From positions 128,887,679 to 128,951,678 of the forward strand of contig CM045762.1 in assembly GCA_025200525.1 (NCBI GenBank): a DNA stretch of 64,000 bases, in the 5' to 3' direction. Each line of letters starts with the position of its first letter. Position 1 is the stretch's first letter. This document shows positions 37,698 through 49,636 of this stretch, piece by piece. The position numbers were made by a program, and so were the translations under genes. This DNA comes from Camellia lanceoleosa (lineage: Eukaryota; Streptophyta; Magnoliopsida; Ericales; Theaceae). The notes under the pieces are model-generated. The model saw only the letters and a list, made by a program, of their open reading frames with translations, had not been told where the DNA came from and ran no database searches.

Positions 37698-37730
37698 GGG
37701 GACCAAACTTCTTTAAGCGGAGGGGTAAGA
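37698..37730 (+). promoter_or_regulatory. Polypurine tract of the outer Gypsy
   Basis: GGGGACCAAACTTC followed by AAGCGGAGGGGTAAGA immediately before the 3' LTR start; the same GACCAAACTTC precedes the LTRs at 3545 and 43951. Confidence 0.75.
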
Positions 37731-40226
37731 TGTAAATAACCCTCACTTTACTCTAAAGTCATGCTTTGCATGTATTTTACATGATCTTGTCTTCTGTTGC
37801 ATTAAGCAAAACTTGACGGTTTCGCATGGTAGTGTTACGCACATGCCTTGTTCCTTCGCTTGGAAGGTGAGTTTAGGTCGAGGTCATCTTAAGCCTAGGG
37901 TTACACCTTTGTCTCTTTAATACACCTCCAGGACCATCTTGGAACCCCTTTGGTTGACCTCCACCTCACCCCGACATGTTGTCACGAGATGTCATTATCT
38001 AGGCCGAGGGTGTTCATCACCAAGGCACGTAGATATGTGTTATCAAGGCTTTAGATGTTATACCAAAGTTAGATCTTGTCCTCGGACTCGGCATTACATC
38101 TCAGAGACCGACTAGTGTGGGTGGCACATCCAAGTTGAGCCAAGGTGTGGCACAATTTAGGCCAAGGTTGTCCTTCACACTGTAGAATTGACCATGACCT
38201 TACTTGCCGAAGCTTTGTCCTAGCCGAGATCATTACTCCGCCGAAGTGCCAATGTCACCTACTTGTTGCTTACACTTTGTCATGCTCTTGTCTTATCAAT
38301 CCATCACCTTTTTGAGTGAGATCCAACCACTTGTCGCCACGTGTCCCAAAGCACAGAGTAGGTTAAGTCACCGGTGGCAAGAGTTAGAAACATATCATTA
38401 CTGTGTCAAGTATCTCTTGTATGGTAGAGAGATAGCTTTATAGAAGAGGAGAAGGAAGTCGAGAGAGAGAGAGAGAGCTAGATCCTAAGCTTCGAGACTC
38501 TTTAGAGTTTGAGCCATTTAATCCGTGGTTTTGGAGGTTGAGAATCTTGATTTACTCTTGTTGGTTCTTTATGTTGATCCTGATTTAAGATTGGTAATGA
38601 TCTGAAAGCATGATTCATGGAGCCATGCATTGATTTAAAGCTTGCTTTTAGAAAGAGAGAAAAAATGATGGCTCTTGTGTAGTCTTAGATAAAAAACCAT
38701 GTTTTGATCCAAAAAGTTTGCAAATAAGTTCCATGTTTTGTGTTTGTTTCCTGCTGAAATCTTCAAGCTATGGGTACTTCAGTCCACAGTTTTCAAACTC
38801 ATCTCATGAAAACTTACCTGAATTTCGGTCAAAGAAGTTAAGTGAATTTAGCATATCTAGAAGTGCTCTTCATGTTTTTCAAGAGGGAGACCCAGATTTT
38901 CCTGCACTTCATTTCCTTGAATGTGGTCATCGTTTGCCGAACACACTCTGCTAAGAGGTGGGACCCCTACTTAGACCTCGGGGTTAGTACACCAAAGATG
39001 TTTTCCTCGAAATGAAAAGGCATGGTTGTAACTCCCTAAAGATGTTTTGCTTGCATTGACTTGATTTTTGGAAAAAATGCCGCAGATCCTTTTCCCCCGT
39101 CCATGTAAAGCTTGTTTTAAGCCACATGCATTTCATATCCATCTTTAAGCATCTCACCTCTGTCTTATTGAAACGCATTCAATGGGATTTATTATGTGCT
39201 TGTAGGCCCTTTGGATCCTTGCTTTGTAATTCCTACAATCTTGAAGAACTATGCGTGAGTGATATTTGAATAAAGCTATGTTATAAAGTTTTGATAAAGC
39301 TTGCTTCGCTTTTTGGAAAAGTATTTGATCAAGCATGAACCATTATCCCTAATTTTTGTATCAAGTATTATATTTGTTTTGATGATGATACTTCTTGGAA
39401 AGTCCTTAGTGCCAAAGGACTATAATGCAATCGCACCCTTTGTTTTGAAAGTCCGTGAGTGCTGTGACTATAATGCAATCGCACCCTTGTTTTGAAAGTC
39501 CTTAGTGCCAGGGGACTATAATGCAAACTGCACCTTGTTGTTTTTCCAAATCGATGGTTTTCCGCTCGTGGGTTTGTTTGTCCCGAATGCCATCCCTTGT
39601 ATTATATATTGATGCTAGTAAGAATCCCTGAAGATTTTAAAAACTTTGATACATGGGACTTCGGTTCATCCCTTGATTTTATAAGTTTTGCTATGCGTAT
39701 TGCTTTAGAAAAAGAAATCTTTGGAATATCATTCATGCAAAACCTTTATTATTATCGTATCATTCACATCGAGTATCCAAGCTCACCCCTCTATATATAT
39801 ATATATATATATGTAGGTGATTGTTAAAAGGTGAAGGCGTGTGACGCCTGATGATTGTTTGCAAGATGTTTTGGATTCATGTTTTGTAGCATCTTGAAGA
39901 TTATGCTTCTTGGCTTTGTAGTTACTTCTCTTCTATATGTCGACTGCAGAGAAGCTCTTTTGATCAAGATGTATTTTGTACTTTTATTTTATCAGATCCA
40001 AGTTTGTAAACCATATTAAGATGTATGTCCATTTCTATTTCGATCTATGCATAACTCTTATGGATTAATTAGATTTGAAATATATTGCTTCCAAGTGACT
40101 TGTAAGCCTCATATACGTATATTTCCATTCAGTGTGAATCTTTGTAAGTTGGCATTGGTAATCTCTTGATTATCGCCATCACTATATCATCTATCTCTCT
40201 ACTAGGGCTAGGTGGGGTTGTGGTCA
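37731..40226 (+). repeat. 3' LTR of the outer Gypsy
   Basis: Starts TGTAAATAACCC and ends near GTGGTCA. Colinear with 21092-23468. About 120 bases longer, partly because of the tandem array at 39397-39540 and a (GA)n run near 38460-38480. Confidence 0.85.
39397..39540 (+). repeat. Short tandem array in the outer Gypsy 3' LTR
   Basis: Three units of about 55 bases containing GGACTATAATGCAA, then TCGCACC in units 1 and 2 but CTGCACC in unit 3. The other LTR (22700-22830) has fewer units. Confidence 0.75.
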
Positions 40227-40239
40227 ATGCATGTCCCAA

Positions 40240-41760
40240 TCAGCTTGCATTAAAGTTGTTTCAAACTTATATGACGCCAATCTTGGATAAATGTGTCATA
40301 TGCAACAGCTTCTAGATGGAAATCAAATGGGCGATGGGACGGTTCAAATGGTCCTAACAAAGATGGCAAATGAATATCGCTTTAAAATAGACAGAGGTAT
40401 TTTTCCTTTAAAGCCAAGGTATGTGAGGTGTTGTTTATGTGTCATCCAAAAATGGCCAAGTTAATGAGATGGTATTTAGGAACAAACCGATGGATATGCG
40501 CTTTTAGGTATCCTTACCGGGGCCGATTCCCTTGTTACATGGAAAGATTTTGACTATCGAAAATATTGACTTTAGTAATGGATTGCTCAAGTGTAAGGCT
40601 TGGCTATAAAGATTCCGATGGTTTTAACCTATTCGTGGATTTATGAACATCATTCATAGCACTTGGCTTCAATTGTGCTTCCATTCCATATGGGTAACCT
40701 GCCACCACGGATGTGCATGAAGCAAACTACTTTCTAATTTTATTCCAGGTTATTGGACTACCCGAAAGGACCTCGGTGACAAGATTGATGTGTATATGCA
40801 ATCTGCTGGATTAAGGAGTTGAAAGAATTATGGAATGAGGGTGTGTCAACATTTGATGCATCAACAAATCAAATATGTTTCTAAATACATGCAAAGCATC
40901 ATCAGACAATTAGTGTGATTTTCCCCGCATATGCAAACTTGTCGTGAATGGGAGCACTAAAGGGCGTAATTATGCATGTCCTTGTTGCAATAAGGAAACT
41001 ACATCGTGTTGGTTGAAGCTATAGTAGGAAACAATCATATTTGGGTCATCGTCAGATTTTTACCAATCTGCCATAAATTTCCTCAAGGATAAAGTATCAT
41101 TTGATGGTAGCTCAGAAATCGCACTCCAAACCAAAATTAAGGTTCTGAACTCTAGATGTTGCTACAATTAGAATCTGAGTATTTTAACCCAATACAAGTA
41201 GGGATGACCTAAGGAGAGGCATAGGGAGACAGAGAGAGAAGGAAAGAAAGTTGGACATCGCGACCCATAGTCAGGAAGAAAAAGAGTATCTTTATGAACT
41301 GCCAGCATTGGGAGCACAATCTAATAAGACACAACCTCGATGTGATGTATATAGAGAAGAATGTTTGTGACAAATATGTTGTGGCAATTTCTTTTAGATT
41401 AAATTGTGTTCCAAAGCTGAATCGCGGGCGACGGATTTCGGCAATATAGGATCCAAGATCAGTATCAATCGGGTGAAGTCACCCTTTTGTCATCCGTGAG
41501 AAAATATTTCCTCCAAAAGTTTTTTTTGATATAATGGAGCACTTGCCTATACATCTTAGCTAATAAAGCCTTAGCTGGGTGGAGCTGTATCTGGCCAATG
41601 GATGTATCCATAATTGAGAGGTATCTTTCTTTTTACTTTGAAGCCAATAATGCATAATAGAGCTCATCTTAAAGGATCAATTTGCTAAAGGATGATTCTT
41701 ATGGAAGAATGCATGAATTTTTGTGCACAATATCTCAATGATGTGGTGTTCAAATTCTAG
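40240..41760 (+). pseudogene. CACTA (En/Spm) TNP2-type transposase, broken
   Basis: Fragments in several plus-strand frames match the Transposase_21 order. A CxxC-SRWKSNG segment (about 40290-40330) comes first, then CHPKMAKLMRW (about 40440-40472), TWKDFD, an RLG-SDGFNPF-like stretch, HSTW (about 40655), LPPRMCMKQ and YANLS. Later come CPCCNK (about 40975-40995) and a WLKH-RKQSYLGHR-like segment. At 41530-41640 MEHLPIHL and WMYP-IERYL mark the adjoining DUF4218 region. In active elements this transposase cuts at CACTA termini. Frames shift often, and the upstream end meets the Gypsy LTR, suggesting the Gypsy inserted at or near the transposon. It is a different locus from the exon-carrying CACTA. 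Confidence 0.8.
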
Positions 41761-42412
41761 CCTCAATTCGTGAGGTAAGTATAGTGGTGCCGATAACTCC
41801 GGTCATGCTATTGGAAAAACACGCTTTTATTCCTTGATAATACTTCGGATACAAGCTCATTTCCGGGTACATCTTATTCAATACAAGTTTTAGTTCAATC
41901 CATTCATAAAGTGTTGGAGCCACTCACTCAATATTTTATTATGTTTTATTGAATTTTCAACCAAATTTTTTTCTTATTAATAAAATTTCAATCTCACGCA
42001 AAGAAACACCTTTGAAGTACTTAAGCTCAAAAGCCTCACGGTTTGACAATCATCACTTTGCAGTAGAACATTTTGAAATCCTCTTTTTCACATTTGGGTT
42101 CAAGGAATATGCATGTATTTTTAACTCTATAGATTCTAGTTACTTAAGCTCGAATCTACATTTTAAATTTTACATTTTCGCTTTAAATAGAGATCTCAAA
42201 TTTCATAAGTAAGCGACCACTGATGTCATATTTTGTGAAGAGATTATTCTATTGGCAAATGGTCCTCATAACCTCGCAAGAGGTTCAACAGTATATACCG
42301 AATGGGTTTCAAGATTTGTGTAAAGGCCATGGATAACGTCGAGCCACAATAAAAATTGTAGTGTAGCTTTGAAGGCGTATAATTATAAGTTATGCTAGTC
42401 GGAAAGACAAGA
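41761..42412. other. AT-rich stretch before the assembly gap
   Basis: No domain recognised. An 87-codon open frame (41949-42212) has no recognisable motif. Confidence 0.4.
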
Positions 42413-42512
42413 NNNNNNNNNNNNNNNNNNNNNNNNNNNNNNNNNNNNNNNNNNNNNNNNNNNNNNNNNNNNNNNNNNNNNNNNNNNNNNNNNNNNNNNN
42501 NNNNNNNNNNNN
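42413..42512. other. Assembly gap, 100 N
   Basis: Exactly 100 ambiguous bases, the conventional placeholder for a gap of unknown size. Open frames spanning it are meaningless. Confidence 0.99.
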
Positions 42513-43910
42513 ACAAAAATATGATGAATTCATGAGAAAGTGATCGATGAATTTGAGACAAATCCGAAAGTAGGGGATTCGGCCTTGAAGTGTTGAGATT
42601 TGAACGAATGTAACATAAAATAGGAGCTAAAGAAAGTTTAAAGATAAACCCTGATTATTATTTATACATCAGGGTAACAATAAAATATATTGAGTTGAAA
42701 CAAAAGTTATTGGTGGCCTAAAATGAAGAAGAAGTGCAGAATATGTGTCCAAATGTCTTCAATATGTTAGGTTAAGGCGAACACCCGAAGCTGAGGTCTA
42801 CTTCAACCTCCCCATTCCTAAATGGAAGTGGAGGCTTATGTGACTATGGATTTTTGTTGTTGGTCTACCTCAGGACTCCTCGAGGTATGGATTCTGTTGA
42901 AATTTTGTAGTTGATAGTGACTTCATCTGCACATTTTCTACCTATTAAAACCCGCGTTTAATGCTTATAGATTGGCTACAATATCTTGATGGAACAATCG
43001 TTTACCGCAGGAGTTAGGTGTTTATTGTATCGGGATAGAGATCCGAGGGTAATCTAAATTGTGGAAGGTTTGCGAAGCTATGGGGCGGAAAGATTTAATC
43101 TTGCATTCCTCTCTGAGCAGATGAAATGATCAGAATGGACCATACGAGACATTAGAAGATATCTTCGAGAATGTGTGCGCTAGTTTTCGGGGGTTAGGAG
43201 ACTATTTGCCAATTAAAGAGTTTGCATACAATAGCAGTTTCACTCTGAAAATATGGTATGGCACCATACAAAGCTTTATGGTAGAAAGGTGCTCAAATCA
43301 CTAATTTGTTGGACAAGAATGGGGATAGAACTTTACTTGGGCACGAAGGTGTGCAAGAACATAGAAGAAAATTAAACCAACCGACAAAGGCTCAAAAGCG
43401 GCTCGGGTGCAAACCCACAAAAAGAATTATGCAGATGTCCGAAGAAGACCTCTCGAGTATAAGAGGTTGAGTGTTCATTCGTGGTGACTCCGGAGTGAAA
43501 GGCCAAGTCGGGTTTGGAAAGAATGGCAAGTTGTCGCTCCCAGATTACATTAGGCAGCCCAAATTTTGGAAAGGCTTGGTCCGGTTAAGCTTAAAGAGTT
43601 GCTTGCCACCCAGAGATTTGGAGCAAATCCATAATGTGTTTCATGTGTCGATGTTGAGGGGTTATCTTAGAGACTCGCTTCATGTGATTGATTATCGGCC
43701 GGGTAGCTCTTGATGAAAAGAAATATGGATGCGTACGCACGAATGGCTTTCTCGAATCGTAATTATTGACCCGATAGCAAGTGAAATGAATTGAGAAGCA
43801 AGTCCATCCCAATGGTGAAAGTGGAATGGAAAGAACACTATGGGACGGATGCCACGGGAAAAGAGGATGAAATGACTCGCTATCCATATTTTTTTCTTGA
43901 CGAAGGTAAA
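42513..43910 (+). pseudogene. Third Gypsy: pol 3' part (integrase)
   Basis: The plus strand carries an SDRDPR segment near 43030-43055, the conserved catalytic-core motif of Gypsy integrases. It continues with a LEDMLRACV/FAYN-like region at 43150-43240. The open piece 43471-43713 has LPPRDLEQIHNVFHVSMLRGYLRD, the conserved integrase C-terminal region. Upstream pol is absent because the contig starts here. Frames are broken upstream of 43470. Ends just before the polypurine tract. Confidence 0.75.
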
Positions 43911-43950
43911 ATAAGTTTAGAGGACCAAACTTCCTAAAAAGAGGGAAGAC
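43911..43950 (+). promoter_or_regulatory. Polypurine tract of the third Gypsy
   Basis: AGTTTAGAGGACCAAACTTC then AAAAAGAGGGAAGAC, immediately before TGTGATAACCCC. Confidence 0.8.
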
Positions 43951-46496
43951 TGTGATAACCCCTTGCCCGTATGCATTATGCTAATTGATCTTTATTGTGA
44001 ATGTGATTATGTGTCTGATATGATTTTGTGTGCCATTTATGTGTATATGTATCTGGTTTTGAATTTCTATCTGTTCGCCATAGGAAAATCTATTTGATTA
44101 TCTGCTTTGGAATTTAAATTGAAGGCCCTATCGGCCACAGAAACCGAAATTGACTACGCTATTGTGACTAGCGTAATTTTTAGAGCCTACGGTGAAATTT
44201 AATTAGAAATTGATTCAGATAAAATTAAATAGATTAAACTGATGCTATAGTGCTCATTTATTTAATATTGTTAAAAGTGACCAAGGGATTTTTTTTTTTT
44301 TTTAAAGGGGGCATTGTACTCTCACATTCATGGGTTTGAGTTCAAAAATCAGATTTTCCACCTTAGAGTGAGAGAGGGTCGGGCTAGAGAGAGAGAGGGT
44401 GAAGGAAATTGATGTTTTGACCTTGAAGCTTGAGTAATTTGAAGACCAACTCAAGATTTGACCATAAATTGGGAAGATTAAGCTCTAGGTGAGTAATCAA
44501 CCCTTAATTCATAAGTTTGAGCTTGTGATTTTGTGAATTCAAGATTAAATGGTGAGTTAGATCATGAGTTGTGTTGATTTTGATGAGATATGTTCATGCA
44601 TGCATAGAATTGCAATCAATTGTTATGAGTTTGCATAATTTAACATGTAGCATGCCAATTATGCAAGATTGGGAGTTTGATCATACATGCAAGCATGGTT
44701 TTGTTGAGTTTCACAAGAGTAGACACCATTTGCATCATTTGAAATGAAAATGAAGTCAAAAATTGGCATGCATGTTTGAATATTGGAGATATGGAGATTA
44801 TATGAAGTTTGAATGCATGAACTTTGATTATACAAAACAAGTGTTAAATGATTTGAGAATGTGACCATGATCTTGAGCAATTGACCTCATCTTACTCAGA
44901 TACCCATGATACATTATGTGTTTGCATGATTGGGAACCAAAATTATGGGTTTTGAACCTTGGGAGGTCGAATTTGAGCTCAAGAACAAGTTCGAAAACCC
45001 AGACTATGATGTCCGCCGAATGTAAGTTCACGCCGAGCGGGAGCTATATAGAGTGACCTTCAGCTCAGTGTCCAAACTCCGTGCTCGAGCATAAAATTAA
45101 GGCAACCAAGATTTTGCATCTACGGGTCCGCTCAAGCGGGAAAGTCCACGCTCGAGCGGGGACCCTTGTTTTTGAAATTTTGTAAATGTGCTCTGTGTTT
45201 CATTTTCCGTTCTCTTTCACTTCTAAGTACTCTTAGGCATGCATTAAGCATTGTAAATGAGTTAAAAGGATAAGAATGAAGCCTAAAGAGGAATATGTGA
45301 ATTAAGAACGGATTGGATTGTTTGTGACCCACTGTGTTCACGGAATGTGTAGGGTCGAGCTCCAGGGCAAATCATCCAGCCGATCACTGTGACTAATATC
45401 TTAATAAAGATATCTGAAATATGTTTTTGTCCAATTGCTTACTTCTACGTAAGTCTTATAAGTTTGTTAATTTGAATGGTGGACAAATGTTTGCTATGCC
45501 AAATGAATGGGCCAGAGGCCAGTCTGACATGAATGAAAGAATGAATGGGCCAGAGACCAGTCTGACATGAATGAAAGAATGAATGGGCGAGAGGCCAGTC
45601 CGACATGAATGATAAAATAAATGGGCCAGAGGCGGTCCGACATGAATGATAGAATGAATGGGCTAGAGGCCGCCGACATGAATGATAGTATGAATGGGCC
45701 AAAGGCCAGTCTGACATGAACGAAAGTATGAATGGGCCAAAGGCCAGTCTGACATAAATGAAAGTATGAATGGGCCAAAGGCTAGTCTGACATGAACAAA
45801 AGAATGAATGGGCCAGAGGCCAGTTTGACATGAACGAAAGATAAATGAACCAAAGGCCGTTTGACATGAATGGATTGGGCCTGAGGCCGTCTGATGTGTT
45901 TGGAACCGCAGTTACTTGACCTATATATATATATACTAGATAGAAATATGAATTGGGCCCGAGGCCGTTTGGTGCATGTCGTTCTAAATACTGTTTGTAT
46001 ATCTTCTTTATTTGATATTATTCACTGGGCTTTCGCCACGCTCATTCATGTGTTTGTAGGTGAGCCAAGAGAGGTCCAAACCCAAATTTCACCGGAAGTT
46101 TGTGTGGAACAACCAAGGTTTTGCAGAGTCAGCCCTTACGTCTCACACACGAGACTCGTCCTCGCCCTTTTGCTATCTTCTTTTATTTTGTCACGTTGGC
46201 GAGCACTTTGGATACGTTGCATATAGTTTTGATTGGCTGACCTAGACTTGAATGATCCTGTCTATACAGAACTTTATGTTACTGTATTTTCTGATGTGAG
46301 TTATTAATATGTATGTGTGTGGTTTGTTATGATGTGCCATGTAAACACAGCTCTATGGACAAAGTTTTAAATTTTGCTTCTGTTTGGCCCCTTAACTCTG
46401 ATGACTTATGTCTGGTTTGGTTTGAGGCCGTAGGTAATCTTAGGATTACTGGCCGGTTATGTCCTTAACCCATGGGGGCGAGTTCGGGTCATGACA
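43951..46496 (+). repeat. 3' LTR of the third Gypsy
   Basis: Starts TGTGATAACCCC and ends GTCATGACA, about 2.55 kb. Contains a GA-rich leader (44370-44400), a CTCGAG-related cluster (45015-45165), a 38-bp minisatellite (45500-45890) and a (TA)n run at 45920-45938. The right edge cuts into a Copia pol on the other strand. The first bases after it, CAAGC, would be one copy of the target duplication; the 5' end of the element is not in the contig. Confidence 0.85.
45500..45890. repeat. 38-bp minisatellite inside the Gypsy LTR
   Basis: Unit GAATGGGCCAGAGGCCAGTC followed by TGACATGAATGAAAGAAT, 38 bases, about ten copies with small variation (some units lose a few bases). It is free of stops on the minus strand over long spans, which produces two overlapping spurious open frames (140 and 94 residues). 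GGCCAGAGGCC-type dyads recur in each unit. Confidence 0.95.
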
Positions 46497-48477
46497 CAAG
46501 CGATTTACAACCTGAGGGTAAATCCACCAATTTCCAAGTGTAATTTTGCAAGATGGATTCAACTTCACTATTTACAGCCTCTTTCTCCAAAGGAACTTCA
46601 GGACTGGACGTAGCCTCTTTAAAAGTTAAAGGCTCATTTTCTAACAAAAATGTTAAAAAATCTGGACCAAAAGATTTTGAGGATCTTGGACATTCACTAC
46701 GCCTAGGTTTCTCTTCATCAATTTGATCTATCTCTTGCTCTTGTTCTTGATCATGACTAGTAATAGTATCATAAGATCTTTTATTTTTACTAGTCTCTTG
46801 TCCAGTCTTATTTGGAAATACATGTTCAAAGAATGATGTATTCCGAGATTTAATAATAGTATTTACATGCATTTCGGAATGTTCTAATTTATAAATCAAA
46901 AATCGATATGCACTACAATTCTTGGCATAACCAATGAAAATGCAATCAACAATTTTAAGACCTATCTTAGTCTTTTTAGGACTAGGAATAGCTACTTTAG
47001 CCAAACATCCCCACATTTTTAAGTATTTATAGGATGGTACTCTTCCATGCCACATTTCATAAGGTGTTTGATTCACTTTCTTTCGGGGTACTTTATTAAG
47101 TATATAATTAGCAGAAAGTATTGCTTGCCCCCACAAGTTCTGAGGTAATCCAGAACTGATTAACATGACATTCATCATTTCTTTTAAAGTCCTATTTTGC
47201 CTTTCAGCAATTCCATTTTGCTGAGGTGAGTAAGGAGCGGTGGTTTGATGAATTATTCCTTGTTCTTTACAAAACTCACCAAAAGGTGATTTATATTCAC
47301 CACCTCTATCACTTCTAAGTTTCTTAATTTTCTTACTAAGTTAATTTTCAACTTCATTTTTATATTGAATGAAAGTTTCCAAAGCTTCATCCTTGGTTCG
47401 AATTAAATAAACATAACTATATCTAGTATAGTCATCTATAAAAGTGATAAAATATTTTTTCCCACCTCTAGTTTCAATTGATTTAAAATCACAAATGTCA
47501 CTATGAATTAATTCAAGTATACTCCTTTCAATTGAATGGAAAGAAGTTTTGGATTATTTTGTCTCAACACAAATTTCACATTTATGATTTGAATCAATGT
47601 CAAATTTTGAACATTCCATATTAATTAAACTACGCAAAGATCCATAATTAACATGTCTAAGTCTACCGTGCCATAAATTTGAAGACTCAAGCAAGTAAAA
47701 AGAAGATGTATTTTTATTAATATCAAATGGTACAACAGTCATTACATTCATTTTGAAAAGGCCATCAGACATGTAACCTCTTCTCAAGATACATCCCGCT
47801 TTTTGGTAAGTACAAACTTGTCACTTTCAAAAACTAGCCTAAACCCATTTCTGCTCAGCAAAGATCCGGAAACAAGGTTCTTGTGAATGTCTGATGCATG
47901 CAGCACGTTGTTGAGAGTGAGTTCCTTTCCAGATGTCATCTTCAGAACAATCTTTCTTTGTCCTTCAACTTTGGAAGTTAAGGAGTTGCCCATAAAAAGT
48001 TGTTCACCATTGTCCACTATAGAATAAGATGTGAACATCGTTTTGTCGACACAGATGTAGTGAGTAGCACCAGTGTCCACCCACCATTCTTTAGGATTTC
48101 CGACAAGGTTTGCCTTGGAAACAACTGTAGAAAGATTTATGTCATCAACACCATTGGAAATTTTTCCCACTTCGGCCATATTGGCTTAAGCAAGCTTCTT
48201 GCTTAATCTTCCTTTACCTTTGCGTTTGCAAGCAATCTTTGGCCTGATATCCCTCTTTGTCACAAATATAACACTTGCCATTAAACTTGTACTTCTTAGT
48301 TTCCCCTCCTTTAGATACCACTTTCTTCTGTCATTTTTTAAAATCAGTTCCTAAGAACTTCTTTGGTTTTTCAACATGATTGACTAGTACAGTCACAATA
48401 GGATAAGGGGTTGGCATTGTTGCAACAACCATACCAGTACTGGTTTGAACATTAGTTTGTCCAATTTCAATAGCCAT
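46497..48477 (-). pseudogene. Tork-like Copia gag-pol, truncated by a Gypsy LTR
   Basis: Reads leftward on the minus strand. Gag starts at 48477 and carries one zinc knuckle (C-x2-C-x3-GY-x4-C, with His replaced by Tyr, about 48240-48280). Protease DTGAT is near 48070. A GAG-pre-integrase H/H/C/C motif (LWHGRLRHVNYGSL ... CEIC) lies at 47565-47680, and an integrase core follows with HSDICD and SDRGGEY. The integrase tail continues to 46500, where pol ends at the start of RT. Two in-frame TAA stops lie at 47554 and 47341, a TGA replaces a Trp codon in gag, and the frame shifts near 47785. Gag is only about 100 codons. RT and RNase H are cut off by the Gypsy LTR. Confidence 0.85.
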
Positions 48478-48633
48478 GAATTCTAAATTGTAAAACAAAA
48501 TTATAATTAGAACTTTATACTACACAGAAAATTTAAACCAAAACTACAGAATTAAATTTTGTAAAAATAAAAGAAACAAGAATTGTAACTTTTATTTCCA
48601 ATTAATTTGAAAATAAAATAAAGGATTTGGTTA

Positions 48634-48856
48634 TGGTGTGCAACTTACACCTTACACCTTATTCTTTACACCTACACCTTATACTTACACCTTTTATACC
48701 TTACACCTTACACCTTTTGTGTAAGTGGCACATGGTGTGCAACTCACTTACACCTTACACCTTACATTTACACCTTACACTTACACCTTACACTTATACT
48801 TACACCTTACACTTACACCTTTTGTGTAAGTGGCACATGGTGTGCAACCCACTTAC
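48634..48856. repeat. TTACACC-type minisatellite (block B copy)
   Basis: Same structure and sequence as 583-805; short CTTACACC units with two GTGTAAGTGGCACATGGTG arms. Confidence 0.85.
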
Positions 48857-49636
48857 ACCTTTTGTGGGTTGCACACCTAAGAAAACTCCTAAAATAAAAT
48901 TTTATTTAAACAAATTAATTCTACGCAAAAAAATTAAATTTCTGTAACACTTCAATAATTAAAATACTTAAACAAAATTTTAATTAATGAACACTTAGAA
49001 ATTATTTCTGAAAATCAAAATTAATTTTTGACAAACTTCACAAATAAATATTCTGAATTGTTAATGACACCAGTATATTACTACTACTTATCAAAGAAAA
49101 TAAACAGTATATTACTACTATTTATTTTTCCAACCAGAATATTTCATTGTAAAACTACGTAAAATAATTTCTGTAAGAAGAAGAAAGAGAAAATGAAACA
49201 AACAAAAAATTCTATATAAACAGAATAATTTGAATATATCTTAAGATTGTTGGAACAATTTTCTATGTATAGTAAATAAATTGAAACAAATCAAACAAAT
49301 AAAAATAAATTACTTACAGAATTTATTTTACCGAAATGTAAAAGTACAAAAAAATCAAGTCGAGTGTGTGACACTCTGTCCTTAAGATAGATTCGCTCTA
49401 CTATGGTGCTTACGGATAAATGGCGTCTATCTCTCAGGATACAATGATCTTCACAAATTGTAGTAGCACTCCAAACAATTTGTACAACGAACAAAACCTG
49501 TGTTCTAAACTCTCTGAAATTTTTCCTATAAAACGAATATGTAGAATAATACAAAGAAAAAGGAAAATCGGGAAGGGGATGATTTTTCCGAGTTTTCAGA
49601 TGTTTTTAGATCTTTAAAACCGCCGAATTGGGTCTC

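Larger units (their letters stand above)
21092..40226 (+). mobile_element. Outer Gypsy retrotransposon, split by a nested Gypsy
   Basis: Two direct LTRs (21092-23468 and 37731-40226) start TGTAATAACCC and TGTAAATAACCC. An initiator-tRNA-Met-like primer-binding site follows the 5' LTR and a polypurine tract precedes the 3' LTR. Pol motifs run gag, protease, RT, RNase H, integrase on the plus strand, the Gypsy order. The interior is interrupted at about 23622 by another Gypsy in reverse orientation and resumes at about 32950. The flanks TGGCA (21087-21091) and ATGCA (40227-40231) agree at four of five bases only at a stretch. The element is broken in every domain. Confidence 0.85.

Noticed and set aside
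42244..42561. 105-codon open frame spanning the N run
   Set aside because: It crosses the assembly gap and has no meaning as a protein.
45445..45867. 140-codon repetitive open frame on the minus strand, and a possible CRISPR-like array
   Set aside because: The 38-bp units are directly adjacent with no variable spacers and lie in a Gypsy LTR, so this is a minisatellite. No Cas genes are present, and this is plant DNA.
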